A stretch of 64,000 nt of DNA from CAMDBL01 sp964498125. Its GTDB lineage: Bacteria; Pseudomonadota; Alphaproteobacteria; Rhizobiales; Hyphomicrobiaceae. This document shows positions 46,261 through 55,593 of this stretch, piece after piece. Numbering within the stretch: position 1 is the first letter of the stretch; every line of letters starts with the position of its first letter. The stretch covers positions 1-64,000 of the forward strand of contig CAZCGE010000030.1 of assembly GCA_964498125.1 (NCBI GenBank), written 5' to 3'. The translations under genes and the position numbers were made by a program. A model generated the notes under the pieces. It worked only from the letters and a program-made list of their open reading frames with translations, had not been told where the DNA came from and did not search any database.

Positions 46261-47273
46261 TTACAGCTTCGTCCGTGCTGTTGGACTTCGCTCGGCTAGC
46301 TCCTCGCTCAACCCACCGTAAGTCCGCCACGCCTCGGGATGGGCGCGCAGCCAGTCGGCGTAAATGCCGATGGCGGCGGTGAGCGAGGTCGCCGGGGCGA
46401 ACCCGGTGTCCTGCCGCAGGCGCGTGCCGGCCAGGGGGCCGCGGATTGCGGTGAAGCGCGTCCAAGGCTCGGTGCCACCGCCCAGTTCGAAGCTGGCGCC
46501 AGGACAGACCTGCCCGATGGCCTCGGCCACCTGGTGCGCCGTGAAGTTGACGCCATGCCCGAGGTGGTAGGTGTCGAACCGCAGCTCCGGCGCGTCGACT
46601 GCCGCCAGCAAACCCTGGGCCACGTCGCCGACGAACGTAAAGCTGGCGGCGAAGTCGCCACCCGCCTCGCGGACCGCCTCCCCACGCAGCGCCCGCATCA
46701 GATAGGACGGGATCGGCCCCGCGTCGGCGAATCCGAGACGACCGGCGGCCCGAACACCCACGACAGGCGCACCGTCGCGGCCGACACTCCGAATTCCGTG
46801 CGGTACATGCGGGTCAGCATTTCGGCGCTGGCCTTGGTCGTGCTGTAGATGTTGCCGGGGGCGATCGGTTGATCCTCCAGGATCGGTGACACGGTGTCGG
46901 CACGCTTCTCGAACACGGAACCGGAGCTGAGCAGGATAAAGCGGCGCCAGCCGTGCACGCGCGCGGCATCGAGCAGGTTGGCCGTGGCGCCGATGTTGGT
47001 CGTTATCGCTGCGAGTGGGTTTGGCCGTGCGTAGGCCTCGTTCGACACGGCGGCTGCATGGATGCAGGCGTCGATGTCATGCCGCGCGGCCAGGGCTTGC
47101 ACCGCGCTGGCGTCCGCCAGATCGCAACTGACCCACGTCGCGTTCGCGCCCACTGCCTCGGCGGCTGGCGGATCGCCAAGGTCCGTCGCCAGCACCTGCA
47201 TCCCCCGGTGCGCCGCCTGCCGGACGATCTCGTCGCCGACGTGGCCCTTAGCGCCCGTCACCAGTAGCTTCAT
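46261..47273 (-). pseudogene. NAD-dependent sugar epimerase/dehydratase, frameshifted
   Basis: Two overlapping frames make one extended SDR. The first (start 47273) has the GAKGHVG cofactor loop, SSGSVF and YSTTK, and reads to LSWVFGPP before running into SDSPTRGRSRPI. The second resumes as FADAGPIPSYLMRALRG and continues to 46261 with FVGDVAQGLLAAV and HLGHGVNFT. The frame is lost near 46740-46755 by about one base. It may be a real mutation or a sequence error. Intact, it would act on an NDP-sugar or sugar acid. Confidence 0.7.
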
Positions 47274-47292
47274 GACAATTGTCCCCCCATGA

Positions 47293-48129
47293 TCACGACG
47301 CGCCATTAAAGCCGAACAGCCGCGCCGGCGTTTCCCAGAACAGTTTGCGCCGGTCGGTGGCATCGGGAAAGAGTTGCGCCGCCATCGTCAGCAGCGGGCC
47401 GTAATCGGTACGCTCGCTGGCGCGCAAGAAGGGCCAGTCCGATCCCCACACACAGGCGTCCAGCGTGAATGCCTCGACCAGGGCGCGCACATAGGTCCAG
47501 GCGTCCTCGTGTGGAACAGGCCGGCGCGACAGCTTGCCGAACCCCGACAGTTTGACGACGGCGCGCCGCTCTCGCCCGAGCGCCAGTAATGTCGCAAAGC
47601 CCGGCTGCGCCAGTCCAGCCGCGGGATCGGGTCGGCCGCAGTGATCGATCAGCAGCCGCACGCGCGCGCCCTCGAGCAACGGCCGCAAGGCCGCGAGCTG
47701 GTCCTTCTCGACCTGGAGCTGCAGCAGCATGTCGAGATCGGCCAGCCGCGACAGCAGATCGGCAGAGCCGAGATAATGCTCGACGCCCATCAGCGTCGTG
47801 TTGAAGGCGACGCCGACGATGCCCTGGGACTTGAGGCGCGCAAGTTCGGCCGTGCCGGTATCAATGGCGACAACTGCGATACCCTTCATCCGGCCGTCGC
47901 TGGCGGCGATGGCATCGAGCAGGCAGCGGTTGTCCGTGCCGTAGCCCGAGTTGGGGCCAACCGTCAGGGTATGGCGCACACCATAGGTGTCCATGATGCG
48001 AAAGAGGGTCGCGGCCGGCGCGATTTCATGCCCCGATGGCCGGTAGAATGTATCGGGCTGATAGGGAAACCGCGCCGGGTCGAGCACGTGATTGTGGCAG
48101 TCGATCTTGGGCTCGTCGAAGACGGACAT
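47293..48129 (-). CDS. Amidohydrolase-family metal hydrolase (LigI/PDC-hydrolase-like)
   Basis: The 278-residue TIM-barrel hydrolase has the N-terminal metal pair DCHNHVLD, LLIDHCGRPD in the middle and the C-terminal WGSDWPF Asp, matching amidohydrolase_2 enzymes such as 2-pyrone-4,6-dicarboxylate hydrolase and sugar-lactone hydrolases. It lies 20 bases upstream of the epimerase remnant on the same strand, so the two were likely co-transcribed. It probably opens a lactone in the island's pathway. Confidence 0.88.
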   Translation of the reverse strand: MSVFDEPKIDCHNHVLDPARFPYQPDTFYRPSGHEIAPAATLFRIMDTYGVRHTLTVGPNSGYGTDNRCLLDAIAASDGRMKGIAVVAIDTGTAELARLKSQGIVGVAFNTTLMGVEHYLGSADLLSRLADLDMLLQLQVEKDQLAALRPLLEGARVRLLIDHCGRPDPAAGLAQPGFATLLALGRERRAVVKLSGFGKLSRRPVPHEDAWTYVRALVEAFTLDACVWGSDWPFLRASERTDYGPLLTMAAQLFPDATDRRKLFWETPARLFGFNGAS

Positions 48130-48165
48130 GGCGTGCTCCTGGCGGGATCGAAGGCCCCCAATTGA

Positions 48166-48786
48166 TTAAGTCAACGGCAGCATCACGTGCTCGGCAAACG
48201 CCGGGCGTAGGGTTAGCCGCTCGTACCAGGCGCGCAGGTGGGGCAGCTCGGCATGCGCGATCGGCAGTGCGTACCAGCGATAGACGGCGCACCCCATCGG
48301 AATATCCGCCACCGTCAGATGGTCACCCAGCATGTGGGTCTTGCCCCGCAGGCGCGCATCGAGCAGACGCAGTGCGGCCTCGACACTTTTCGCGCCCGCG
48401 TCGATGGCGGCCGTATCGCGCTGCTCGGGCGGCGTGCGGATCAGACCCAGGAACAGCGGGCTCATGCCTGGCATGACGGCGTTCTGCTGCCAGTCCATCC
48501 ACATCTCGGCCTTGGCGCGCATGGCGGGATCGGCCGGCATCAGTGAACCGGACGCATGCTTGGCGGCGAGGTAGCGGACAATCACATTGGATTCCCACAG
48601 CACCACGCCATCATCGTCGATGGTCGGGACCAGCCCGTTGGGATTCTGCGTGCGATACCAGGGTTCGTTGACCAAGCCGTGGCTCATGCCGGCATCGATG
48701 CGCTCGTGCCCGAGGCCAAGCTCGGCGACGGTCCACATCACCTTCTGCACGTTGATCGAGTTCCGGCGGCCCCAGATTTTCAGCAC
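48166..48786 (-). CDS. Glutathione S-transferase
   Basis: The 206-residue product has a thioredoxin-like N domain (IWGRRNSINVQKVMW, with NPNGLVPTIDDDG and WESNVIVRYLA for glutathione) and a helical C domain (LTVADIPMGCAVYRW). In catabolic clusters such GSTs act as isomerases or detoxifying enzymes. It sits between the amidohydrolase and the AroE-like gene on one strand. Confidence 0.88.
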   Translation of the reverse strand: MLKIWGRRNSINVQKVMWTVAELGLGHERIDAGMSHGLVNEPWYRTQNPNGLVPTIDDDGVVLWESNVIVRYLAAKHASGSLMPADPAMRAKAEMWMDWQQNAVMPGMSPLFLGLIRTPPEQRDTAAIDAGAKSVEAALRLLDARLRGKTHMLGDHLTVADIPMGCAVYRWYALPIAHAELPHLRAWYERLTLRPAFAEHVMLPLT

Positions 48787-48805
48787 ACGATCCCCCCGAA
48801 ACGGT

Positions 48806-49636
48806 TCACGCCTTGACGATATCGGCCGCCAGCATGTCGAACAGCTCGCGCGTCACCTGCGGCCGGATGCCGAACCAGAGCTGAAAACCGCGCACGGCCT
48901 GGTGCAGCAGCATGTCGAGCCCATTGGCGGTCTTGAGGCCGCGCGCCTCGGCTGCCACCAGCAGCGGTGTTTTCAGCGGCAAATAGACGATGTCGCAGAC
49001 GATGGCGTCGGCGGCCAATCCGCTGATGTCGATCTCGAGTGGCGGCTGGCCCTGCATGCCGAGCGAGGTGGCGTTGATCAGCAGCTTGGCGCCCTTCAGC
49101 AGGCGGGGAATGTCCGCCGAGTGTGCTGGCTGGACCGCGCCGCCGAACCGCTCGCGCAGCGCGACCGCCTTCTCATAGGTGCGGTTGGCGACATGGATCG
49201 TCGTGATGCCGCGCTCGATCAGGCCGTAGACGACGGCACGGCTGGCGCCGCCAGCACCGAGCAGGACGGCGCTGGTGGTGCGTTTGTCCCATCCGGGCGA
49301 GGCGGCATCGAGCGCGCCCATGGCGCCCTCCACGTCGGTGTTGGTCGAGCGCAGTCGGCCGCTGTCGAGCCACAGCGTGTTGGCGGCGCCGACACCTTTG
49401 GCCCGCTCGTCGGGCTCGGACAGCTGGAAGGCGGCGTCCTTGTGCGGCATGGTGATGTTGCAGCCGACGTAACCGTGGCCGGCAAGGTTGCCGAGGAAGG
49501 TGGGAAAATCCTCAGCTGTCACTTCCTCGATGCGGTAGTCGGCGTCGATGCCGTGCTTCTTGATCCAGTAGCCGTGCAACTTGGGCGAGCGGGAATGCTT
49601 GGCCGGCCAGCCGATCACGCAGGCGCGCTTGGTCAT
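48806..49636 (-). CDS. Shikimate dehydrogenase-family enzyme (AroE-like)
   Basis: The 276-residue product has KHSRSP and YVGCNITMPHKD (catalytic Lys), TNTDVEG (catalytic Asp) and the NADP loop LLGAGGASRAV with ANRTYEKA. It reduces 3-dehydroshikimate or a similar cyclohexene acid. The island setting, with neighbours of catabolic type, suggests a quinate/shikimate-type oxidising paralogue rather than the housekeeping aroE; which it is cannot be told here. ATG 49636 fits the family; the earlier frame does not. Confidence 0.88.
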   Translation of the reverse strand: MTKRACVIGWPAKHSRSPKLHGYWIKKHGIDADYRIEEVTAEDFPTFLGNLAGHGYVGCNITMPHKDAAFQLSEPDERAKGVGAANTLWLDSGRLRSTNTDVEGAMGALDAASPGWDKRTTSAVLLGAGGASRAVVYGLIERGITTIHVANRTYEKAVALRERFGGAVQPAHSADIPRLLKGAKLLINATSLGMQGQPPLEIDISGLAADAIVCDIVYLPLKTPLLVAAEARGLKTANGLDMLLHQAVRGFQLWFGIRPQVTRELFDMLAADIVKA

Positions 49637-49720
49637 GTGCTTTTTCCTTTTGCTGACTGTCGGATCTCGGCCGGCGTCATTGCGCGGCGATGCGTGCCGC
49701 ATCGACGTGCAGGAGCCGGC

Positions 49721-49735
49721 CTCGCTCCGACCTAC
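49721..49735 (-). repeat. GTAGGTCGG repeat supplying the Gfo/Idh stop codon
   Basis: On the minus strand GTAGGTCGGAGCGAG starts on the last base of the final sense codon, and its TAG (49732-49734) is the stop of the Gfo/Idh gene. It is the same unit as at 17735 and 20920. Confidence 0.75.
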
Positions 49736-50796
49736 GCCGGACGTCGCGCCAACATATCATCGACGCGGATGGGTGCGCCGGTTTTCGCCGAGGCCGTAAT
49801 TGCCAGCGTCGTTGCCAGCGTGATCGTGCCGTCGCGGCCGGTCAAGACGGGTTTTTCGCGGCCTTGGATGACGCCGGCGAAGTTTTTCATTTGCTCGACG
49901 TAGGCATCGGCGGGGACGATGTGCTGGCGTTGCTCGGTGAGCGGGTTGCTCCAGCTCTCCTTGCCCGGCTCGTGCCAGCGCAGGTGCAGCGAGGGCAGCG
50001 ACAGTGAGCCGCGCGTGCCGGCGATGAAGACGCTGTCCTCGTCAAGCTGTGGAAGCAGCGGATTCTCGCCGCACGCCCACTCCCAGTTCCACGGCGTCGA
50101 AGCCGTGTCGCAGATCATGATCGTGCCGATCACGCCGCTCTTGAAGCGCAGCACGGCGGCTGCCGTATCTTCGACGGCATAGCCGCGCACGGCGGTGGAG
50201 GTGCTGGCCTGCACCGTTTCCACATCGCCGAGCAGCATGCGCAGATTGTCGATCTCGTGGATGCCATTGATCAGCACCGTGCCGCCGCCCGGCTCCTTGC
50301 GCCAGGTGACGTTGAAGTAATCCTCCGGCTTGCGTGACATCCACATCGATGTCACCGCCGCAATCTTGCCGAGCCGGCCCTCGCTGATGACGCGAGCCGC
50401 CGTGCGCATGATCGGGTTGTGCCGGCGGTGATGGCCGGTGAGCGTGGCGACGCCCGCCGCCTCCGCCGCCTCGATCAGCTTCAGCGCTTCGGCTACCGTA
50501 TCGGCAACCGGCTTTTCGATGATGATTGGCACCTTGCGCGCGACGCAGGCGAGGCCCGCCGAGACGTGCATCTGGTTGGGGACCGCGATGATCACGCCCT
50601 CGGGCTTGGCCTTGTCCAGCATCTCCTCGAGGGTGGCGTAGATGGGATAGCCGAGGGACTGGGCCTCGGCCTTGGCGGCGGGCGCGGGATCGGCGACGCC
50701 GGCCAATGTAAAGTCGGGATGGCCTGAGCGCAGCACCGAGATGTGCTTGCGGCCGATGAGTCCGGCGCCGATGACGCCAATACGGACAGGAGCCAT
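49732..50796 (-). CDS. Gfo/Idh/MocA-family oxidoreductase
   Basis: The 354-residue product has the N-terminal NAD(P) fold (IGVIGAGLIGRKHI), the EKP motif with catalytic Lys (IIIEKPVAD) and the C-terminal domain with GGGTVLINGIHEIDNLRML. Such enzymes oxidise sugars, inositols or cyclic polyols. Next to the AroE-like gene it may handle a cyclohexane polyol such as quinate or inositol. Its stop codon is inside a GTAGGTCGG repeat. Confidence 0.9.
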   Translation of the reverse strand: MAPVRIGVIGAGLIGRKHISVLRSGHPDFTLAGVADPAPAAKAEAQSLGYPIYATLEEMLDKAKPEGVIIAVPNQMHVSAGLACVARKVPIIIEKPVADTVAEALKLIEAAEAAGVATLTGHHRRHNPIMRTAARVISEGRLGKIAAVTSMWMSRKPEDYFNVTWRKEPGGGTVLINGIHEIDNLRMLLGDVETVQASTSTAVRGYAVEDTAAAVLRFKSGVIGTIMICDTASTPWNWEWACGENPLLPQLDEDSVFIAGTRGSLSLPSLHLRWHEPGKESWSNPLTEQRQHIVPADAYVEQMKNFAGVIQGREKPVLTGRDGTITLATTLAITASAKTGAPIRVDDMLARRPA

Positions 50797-50809
50797 GTGG
50801 AACCTCTGT

Positions 50810-52339
50810 TCAGGGATTGAAATGCGTGGTTTTCATCACCGCGGGATCACGCGGGATGTGCGGCTTGAACTGCATGCGCTCGATCACATCCTTGCGCATA
50901 TCGATACCCGGCGCCACCTCGGTCAGCGTCAGACCCTGCGCGGTCAGGCGGAACACGGCGCGCTCGGTGACATAGATCACCTCCTGTCCGCGCTTCAATG
51001 CCTCGCGCCCGGAGTAGGTGATCTGCTCGACGTTGGCGACGAGTTTCGTCACCTCGCCGTGGCGCGTGATGGTGAGCTTGCCGTTGCCGAATTCGAGCTT
51101 TGTGCCCTTGGCATCGAAGGTGCCGCAGAACACCACCTTTTTGGCGTTCTGGGCGATGTCGATGAAACCGCCGGGGCCGACGGTGACGCCGCCGAGTTTG
51201 GAGACGTTGACGTTGCCCGCCTGGTCGATCTCGCCGAAGCCGAGAAAAGCTAGATCGAGTCCACCGCCCGAATAGAAATCGAACTGCGAAGGACCGTCGA
51301 TCATCGCTGTGGCGTTGCGGGCGTAGCCGAACAGCGTGCCCTCCAGCAGTTCACCACCGTAGGTGCCGTGCTCGATGGTCTGGTAGTAGCGGTCGAGATG
51401 GCCACGCTCGGCGATCAGGCGAGCGACGCCGTCGGGAATGCCGAAGCCGTAGTTGAGCACGGCGCCGTCGCGCAATTCATCGGCGGCGCGGCGGGCGATC
51501 AGCTGACGCACGGTGAACGGCTGCGGCGGCAATGGCGTCGGCGGCCCCTTGATCTCGCCCGACATGGTCGGATCGTAGACCACGTCGTAGCCCATCGATT
51601 GCGATGGATCGACCACCACCACGTCGACAATGGCGCCGGGCACGCGCACGGATCGCGCCGACAGCGCGCCGACCTCGACCGCCGTGCGCACCTGCACGAT
51701 CACCTTGCCGCCGGAGTTGTGGGCGGCCAGGGCCACGGCGTAGATGTCGACGTTGGCCGGCTCCTGGTCGAGGCTGATGTTGCCGTGCGCGTCGGCGAAC
51801 GAGCCGCGGATTACCGCCACGTTGACCGGGAAGGCCTTGTAGAACAGCAACTCGCGTCCGGCGATTGTCATGACGTCGGCGAGCGGCTCCGTGGCGCGCG
51901 CGTTCATGCGGCCGCCGTCGACGCGCGGATCGCAGAACGTGCCGAGGCCGACGTGGGTGAACAGGCCGGGACGTCCCGCGCCGATCTCGCGGAACAGCTG
52001 CATGCAGACGCCACCCGGCAGCACGTAGGCCTCGATCTTTTCGGTGCGGGCCAACTCTTGCATGCGTGGCGACCAGACCCAGTGGCCGCCGATGACGCGC
52101 TTGACCATACCCAAGTGGGCGAAGCGATTGAGCCCGCGCGATTGCCGGTCGCCGATGCCGAGCGAGTGGACCACCGTCAGATCGCGCGGATGCTGCGTTT
52201 CCAGAAATCGCTTCTCGATCGCGGCATGCAGGCAGGTTGCCTCGACGAGGCCGCCGCCGCCGCCGATCAGCGCCACGGTGTCGCCGTCGCGGATCAGGGC
52301 CGCGGCCTGCTCGGCTGTCGTGAATTTGTTGATCGTCAC
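50810..52339 (-). CDS. Acyl-CoA:acetate/propionate CoA-transferase family
   Basis: The 509-residue fused alpha-beta family I CoA-transferase has ALIGGGGGLVEATCL near the start, GIGDRQSRGLNRFAH, VDIYAVALAAHNSGGKV, and a catalytic Glu in YQTIEHGTYGG, as in propionate CoA-transferase/YdiF. It would charge a carboxylic acid with CoA from acetyl-CoA or another donor. The GTG at 52339 follows GAGGAAG at good spacing; a TTG five codons earlier does not. It is 13 bases upstream of the Gfo/Idh gene, one operon. Confidence 0.88.
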   Translation of the reverse strand: MTINKFTTAEQAAALIRDGDTVALIGGGGGLVEATCLHAAIEKRFLETQHPRDLTVVHSLGIGDRQSRGLNRFAHLGMVKRVIGGHWVWSPRMQELARTEKIEAYVLPGGVCMQLFREIGAGRPGLFTHVGLGTFCDPRVDGGRMNARATEPLADVMTIAGRELLFYKAFPVNVAVIRGSFADAHGNISLDQEPANVDIYAVALAAHNSGGKVIVQVRTAVEVGALSARSVRVPGAIVDVVVVDPSQSMGYDVVYDPTMSGEIKGPPTPLPPQPFTVRQLIARRAADELRDGAVLNYGFGIPDGVARLIAERGHLDRYYQTIEHGTYGGELLEGTLFGYARNATAMIDGPSQFDFYSGGGLDLAFLGFGEIDQAGNVNVSKLGGVTVGPGGFIDIAQNAKKVVFCGTFDAKGTKLEFGNGKLTITRHGEVTKLVANVEQITYSGREALKRGQEVIYVTERAVFRLTAQGLTLTEVAPGIDMRKDVIERMQFKPHIPRDPAVMKTTHFNP

Positions 52340-52380
52340 TCGTCGCTTCCTCAATGGTTGTTCGAGTTTGCGAGCTTCGG

Positions 52381-52797
52381 TCAGACTCCAGCGAAGAACA
52401 CGTTGCGCAGCATCCGCCCGCTCGAGGTCCGATAGATCTGGAAATCAGCATCGGCCGAGGCGACACGTGTGATCTTTGCGCGTTCCGCGAGTGCCAGCAG
52501 CGAGGCATCGGCAAAATCAGCCGGGCGGTCGCGGTACTTCGCCATGATTTCGACGATCCTCGAAAAATCGGAGATTGTGCCGGTGTCGATCTCGAGATTG
52601 CGCGATGCCCAGGTCAAAAATGCGATCTGAGCCTCGACGGAGAAATCCAGCAGGTGCGTCACCTCGGTGATCACGGCGATGTTCGTAACGAGTGGCTTGC
52701 GCGCACGCCGCAGCCAACTTACCGCTGTCCTGTGGTGAGCATCGTCGCGATCGAAAAACGCCACCAGTGGTCCCGAATCAACGATTGTGCTTGGCAC
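52381..52797 (-). CDS. PIN-domain toxin (VapC-like)
   Basis: The 138-residue product has the PIN acidic residues: VDSGPLVAFFD (Asp), ITEVTHLL (Glu), DFADASLLALAE (Asp) and ASADADFQIY (Asp). It starts at a GTG overlapping the antitoxin gene by 20 bases. VapC toxins cleave tRNA or other RNA. The pair sits between a CoA-transferase and an acyl-CoA dehydrogenase and is not part of the pathway. Confidence 0.85.
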   Translation of the reverse strand: MPSTIVDSGPLVAFFDRDDAHHRTAVSWLRRARKPLVTNIAVITEVTHLLDFSVEAQIAFLTWASRNLEIDTGTISDFSRIVEIMAKYRDRPADFADASLLALAERAKITRVASADADFQIYRTSSGRMLRNVFFAGV

Positions 52798-53032
52798 GGA
52801 GCTTCTCTTTCAGGATCCGGCTGTGGTCTGTCGCAAGATCGCGGCGGCCGCTGCCGAACTTGCCAACCAAGTGCCTGATGGCCTCGAAAGGCGTGGGCTC
52901 GCCCGCCGCATCGAGCGCCTGCTCGACGGCCTTACGCAGGAAATCCGAGACCGCTATCTCATCCCGGGCCGAATGCTCCTTGATTCGACTCTCCAAAGTC
53001 GCGTCCACGCGAAACACCATCATTTTGCTCAT
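52778..53032 (-). CDS. RHH-type antitoxin (VapB-like)
   Basis: The 84-residue product begins MSKMMVFRVDATLESRIKEH and AVSDFLRKAVEQALD, a ribbon-helix-helix DNA-binding fold, followed by a basic tail that should bind the toxin. GGAGGT lies at good distance before the ATG at 53032. The 20-base overlap with the PIN gene is typical of toxin-antitoxin coupling. It would repress its own operon. Confidence 0.8.
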   Translation of the reverse strand: MSKMMVFRVDATLESRIKEHSARDEIAVSDFLRKAVEQALDAAGEPTPFEAIRHLVGKFGSGRRDLATDHSRILKEKLRAKHNR

Positions 53033-53112
53033 CCGGCGCACCTCCGTTGTAATACCAGTATGTATAACATTCCTGTAGCTGACCCGCAAGGGCGCAAAAC
53101 GTCAGTCACAAT

Positions 53113-54285
53113 TCAAGAGATATCCGCGAACCGCGCCGCGCCGTGCTTCAGCATGGCGCGGCCGATGACGCCGCGGTGGATTTCCGAGGTGCCGTCGTAG
53201 ATGCGAAAAATGCGGGCGTCGCGATAGAAACGCTCGATCGGCAGGTCGCGGCAGTAGCCCATGCCGCCATGCACCTGCACGGCGCGATCGGCGACGCGCC
53301 CGAGCATTTCCGCGGCATAGACTTTCACCATCGAGATGCGCTCGCGCGCGTCGTGGCCCTGGTCGATTACCGACGCGGCCTGCAGCACCAGCAGGCGGGC
53401 GGCGTTGATCTCCATGGCGCTGTCGGCCAGCATCTGCGCCACCATTTGAAACTCGCCGATCGGCCGGCCGAACTGGCGGCGTTCGCGGGCATACTCCGTG
53501 GTCATCTCCAGGATGCGCGCGGCCTTGCCGACGGCGCGCGCGCCGATGTGGGCGAGGCGGATGCGGCCGAGCGTCTCGAAGGCGTGATTGAGCCCGCGGC
53601 CTTCCTTGCCGAGCAGGTGGATGGGCTCGAGGCGGACATTGTCGAAGAACAGCTCGATGTGGCTGGTGCCGCGCAAGCCCATCATCGGCTGATCGCGGCC
53701 GACGCCGACGCCCGGCATGTCCTTGTCGACCAGGAACAGCGAGATGCCCTTGGCGCCGGCCGCAGGATCGGTGACGGCGGAGACGACGAAGAAGTCCGAG
53801 AACATCCCGTCACTGATGAAAATCTTCTGGCCGGTCAGGCGCCAGCCGGCGCCGTCACGGACGGCGCGGGTCTTGATGCCGGCGGCGTCCGAGCCGGCCT
53901 CGGGCTCGGTGAAGCAGACCGAGAAGGTGCGCTCGCCGCGCACCGCCGGCCCCAGCCAGCGCGTGCGCTGCTCGGGCGTGGCCAGCAGCAGCACCTCGTA
54001 GACATTGCCAAAGGCGCGGCGGATCAGGATGTCGGTGGTGCGACCGAACTGCTCCTCGGCGAGGCACGTGTCGAGCGCGTTGAGACCGCCGCCGCCATAC
54101 TCGGTCGGGATGTTGATGGCATAGAGGCCGAGCGCCTTGGACTTCTCGAAAATGGCGCGCGCCTTGGTCGAATCGAGGGCGCCCTTGGCTTCGACCTCGT
54201 CCTCCAGCGGCATCAGTTCGTCGGCGACGAAACGGCGAACCGTCTCGACCAGTAGGCGCTGCTCGTCGGTCAGCTGCAGGTCCAT
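53113..54285 (-). CDS. Acyl-CoA dehydrogenase
   Basis: The 390-residue flavoenzyme has IPTEYGGGGLNALD, CFTEPEAGSD, GQKIFISDGMFSD, GRPIGEFQMVAQML and VHGGMGYCRDLPIERF. The catalytic loop reads IYDGTSEI, with Asp in the place of the usual Glu. It oxidises an acyl-CoA, passing electrons to ETF. Its ATG lies one base after the stop of the ketopantoate reductase-like gene, so they are co-transcribed. Confidence 0.9.
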   Translation of the reverse strand: MDLQLTDEQRLLVETVRRFVADELMPLEDEVEAKGALDSTKARAIFEKSKALGLYAINIPTEYGGGGLNALDTCLAEEQFGRTTDILIRRAFGNVYEVLLLATPEQRTRWLGPAVRGERTFSVCFTEPEAGSDAAGIKTRAVRDGAGWRLTGQKIFISDGMFSDFFVVSAVTDPAAGAKGISLFLVDKDMPGVGVGRDQPMMGLRGTSHIELFFDNVRLEPIHLLGKEGRGLNHAFETLGRIRLAHIGARAVGKAARILEMTTEYARERRQFGRPIGEFQMVAQMLADSAMEINAARLLVLQAASVIDQGHDARERISMVKVYAAEMLGRVADRAVQVHGGMGYCRDLPIERFYRDARIFRIYDGTSEIHRGVIGRAMLKHGAARFADIS

Positions 54286-54286
54286 G

Positions 54287-55246
54287 TCACGCGCCTTTCC
54301 GCCCGAGGTACATGCTTTCGAGGCCCTTCACCAGCGCCACCATGGCATCGAGCGTCGGGGTGGCGATGCCATGCGTGCGAGCGAGGCCGGCCACGGCGCC
54401 ATGGATGGTGTCGATCTCGGTGCGGCGACGGCGGACGATGTCCTCGCGCATCGAGGATTTCGAGGTGCCGGTGCCGCCGCCCGCGGTGTCGACCAGCTTC
54501 ATCATCACCGAGCGCGCTTCCGCGACATCGAGCGCGACACCCTCCGCCTTGGCGACGCTGGCGGCCTCGTCGACCAGCCGGAACACTGTCTCGCGCAGCT
54601 CCGGTACGGCCATGATCTCGAACGAGCGCTGATCGGTGAGCGCCGAGATGGCGCCGAGCGCGACGTTGCCGAGCAGCTTCTTCCATTTCTCGCGCTTGAT
54701 CTCGGCGGTGGGCGTGGTCGGCAGGCCGTGGGTGGTGAAGGCCTTGGCGATGGCGGTGACGCGATTCGACATGCCGCCGGCCAGCTCGCCGATGTGGGTC
54801 GGCAGATTGCCATGGTTGCGCACGACGCCCGGCGCCTCGACCAGGCCGGCCTGCGCCGTCAGCCCGGCGATGACCTTGCCCTTGCCCAGGATCTGCTCGA
54901 GCGTTGCCTCGTTGCCGAGGCCGTTCTGAAATGAAATGGCGGCGGTTTCGCCCTTGAACAGATGCTTCACGCCGTGCGCGGCATCGGTGTTGGCGAACGA
55001 CTTGCACTGGAACAGGACGACATCGGCCTTCGCGATCCCGCGCGCGTCGGCCACCGCCTTGATCGGAATATCGCGATCGCCGCCGACGCCGCCGATGCGG
55101 ATGCCGCGCGCCTTGATCGCGGCGATGTGCTCTGCCCACGTATCGACCAGCGTCACGTCGAGCCCGCCCTCGGCCAGCAACCCGCCGAACAGCCCACCCA
55201 TGGCGCCAGCGCCGACCACGACGATGCTCGGTTTTTCGAAGGACAT
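54287..55246 (-). CDS. Ketopantoate reductase-family dehydrogenase (PanE/ApbA-like)
   Basis: The 319-residue product has the NADP fold VVVGAGAMGGLFGGLLAEGG, the catalytic Lys segment EKWKKLLGNVALGAISALTD and the C-terminal SSMREDIVRRRRTEIDTIHGAV, as in PanE. Set in a catabolic operon beside an acyl-CoA dehydrogenase it may oxidise or reduce a 2-hydroxy/2-oxo acid other than ketopantoate. It is 2 bases from the next gene. Confidence 0.88.
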   Translation of the reverse strand: MSFEKPSIVVVGAGAMGGLFGGLLAEGGLDVTLVDTWAEHIAAIKARGIRIGGVGGDRDIPIKAVADARGIAKADVVLFQCKSFANTDAAHGVKHLFKGETAAISFQNGLGNEATLEQILGKGKVIAGLTAQAGLVEAPGVVRNHGNLPTHIGELAGGMSNRVTAIAKAFTTHGLPTTPTAEIKREKWKKLLGNVALGAISALTDQRSFEIMAVPELRETVFRLVDEAASVAKAEGVALDVAEARSVMMKLVDTAGGGTGTSKSSMREDIVRRRRTEIDTIHGAVAGLARTHGIATPTLDAMVALVKGLESMYLGRKGA

Positions 55247-55297
55247 GCGAAATCACCTCTGACCAGGTCGCCACCCCAAGCCGCGCGCCTCGCTCGG

Positions 55298-55513
55298 TTA
55301 GAGCGGAAGAACTTGCACGACCGTGATAACTGCAACTTCTCCATAATCCAATTTTGGACGAACAAGCGCTTCCAAATGGGATTTCTGATCGGCAATTCTG
55401 CTTTGGAGTTCATCCGGTTCGCATTCAATAGTTCTCTCTTCCGACTCATGCTCGACGTTTGTTCCATGCATATCCCTAATGTCTGCGTGATAGATCACGA
55501 TGTATTTGGGCAT
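55298..55513 (-). CDS. Small protein of unknown function
   Basis: A 71-residue product starting MPKYIVIYHADIRDMHGTN, with GGGGAG eight bases before its ATG. It has a short beta-like start, an acidic middle (EHESEERTIECEPDELQSR) and a hydrophobic end (VAVITVVQVLPL). Its DNA is clearly lower in GC than the neighbours, a sign of transfer or weak constraint. I recognise no family. Confidence 0.5.
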   Translation of the reverse strand: MPKYIVIYHADIRDMHGTNVEHESEERTIECEPDELQSRIADQKSHLEALVRPKLDYGEVAVITVVQVLPL

Positions 55514-55593
55514 CGCTTTACTCCCCGCAAGGTGGGCGGGAATGCCCCCGGTGCCAATCCACGTCATTTGTCCGGATCATTGGAACCTCCGCA

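Noticed and set aside
48806..49636. Calling this the housekeeping aroE
   Set aside because: The context is catabolic and lacks the usual alphaproteobacterial neighbours (coaE, dnaQ), so only the family is claimed.
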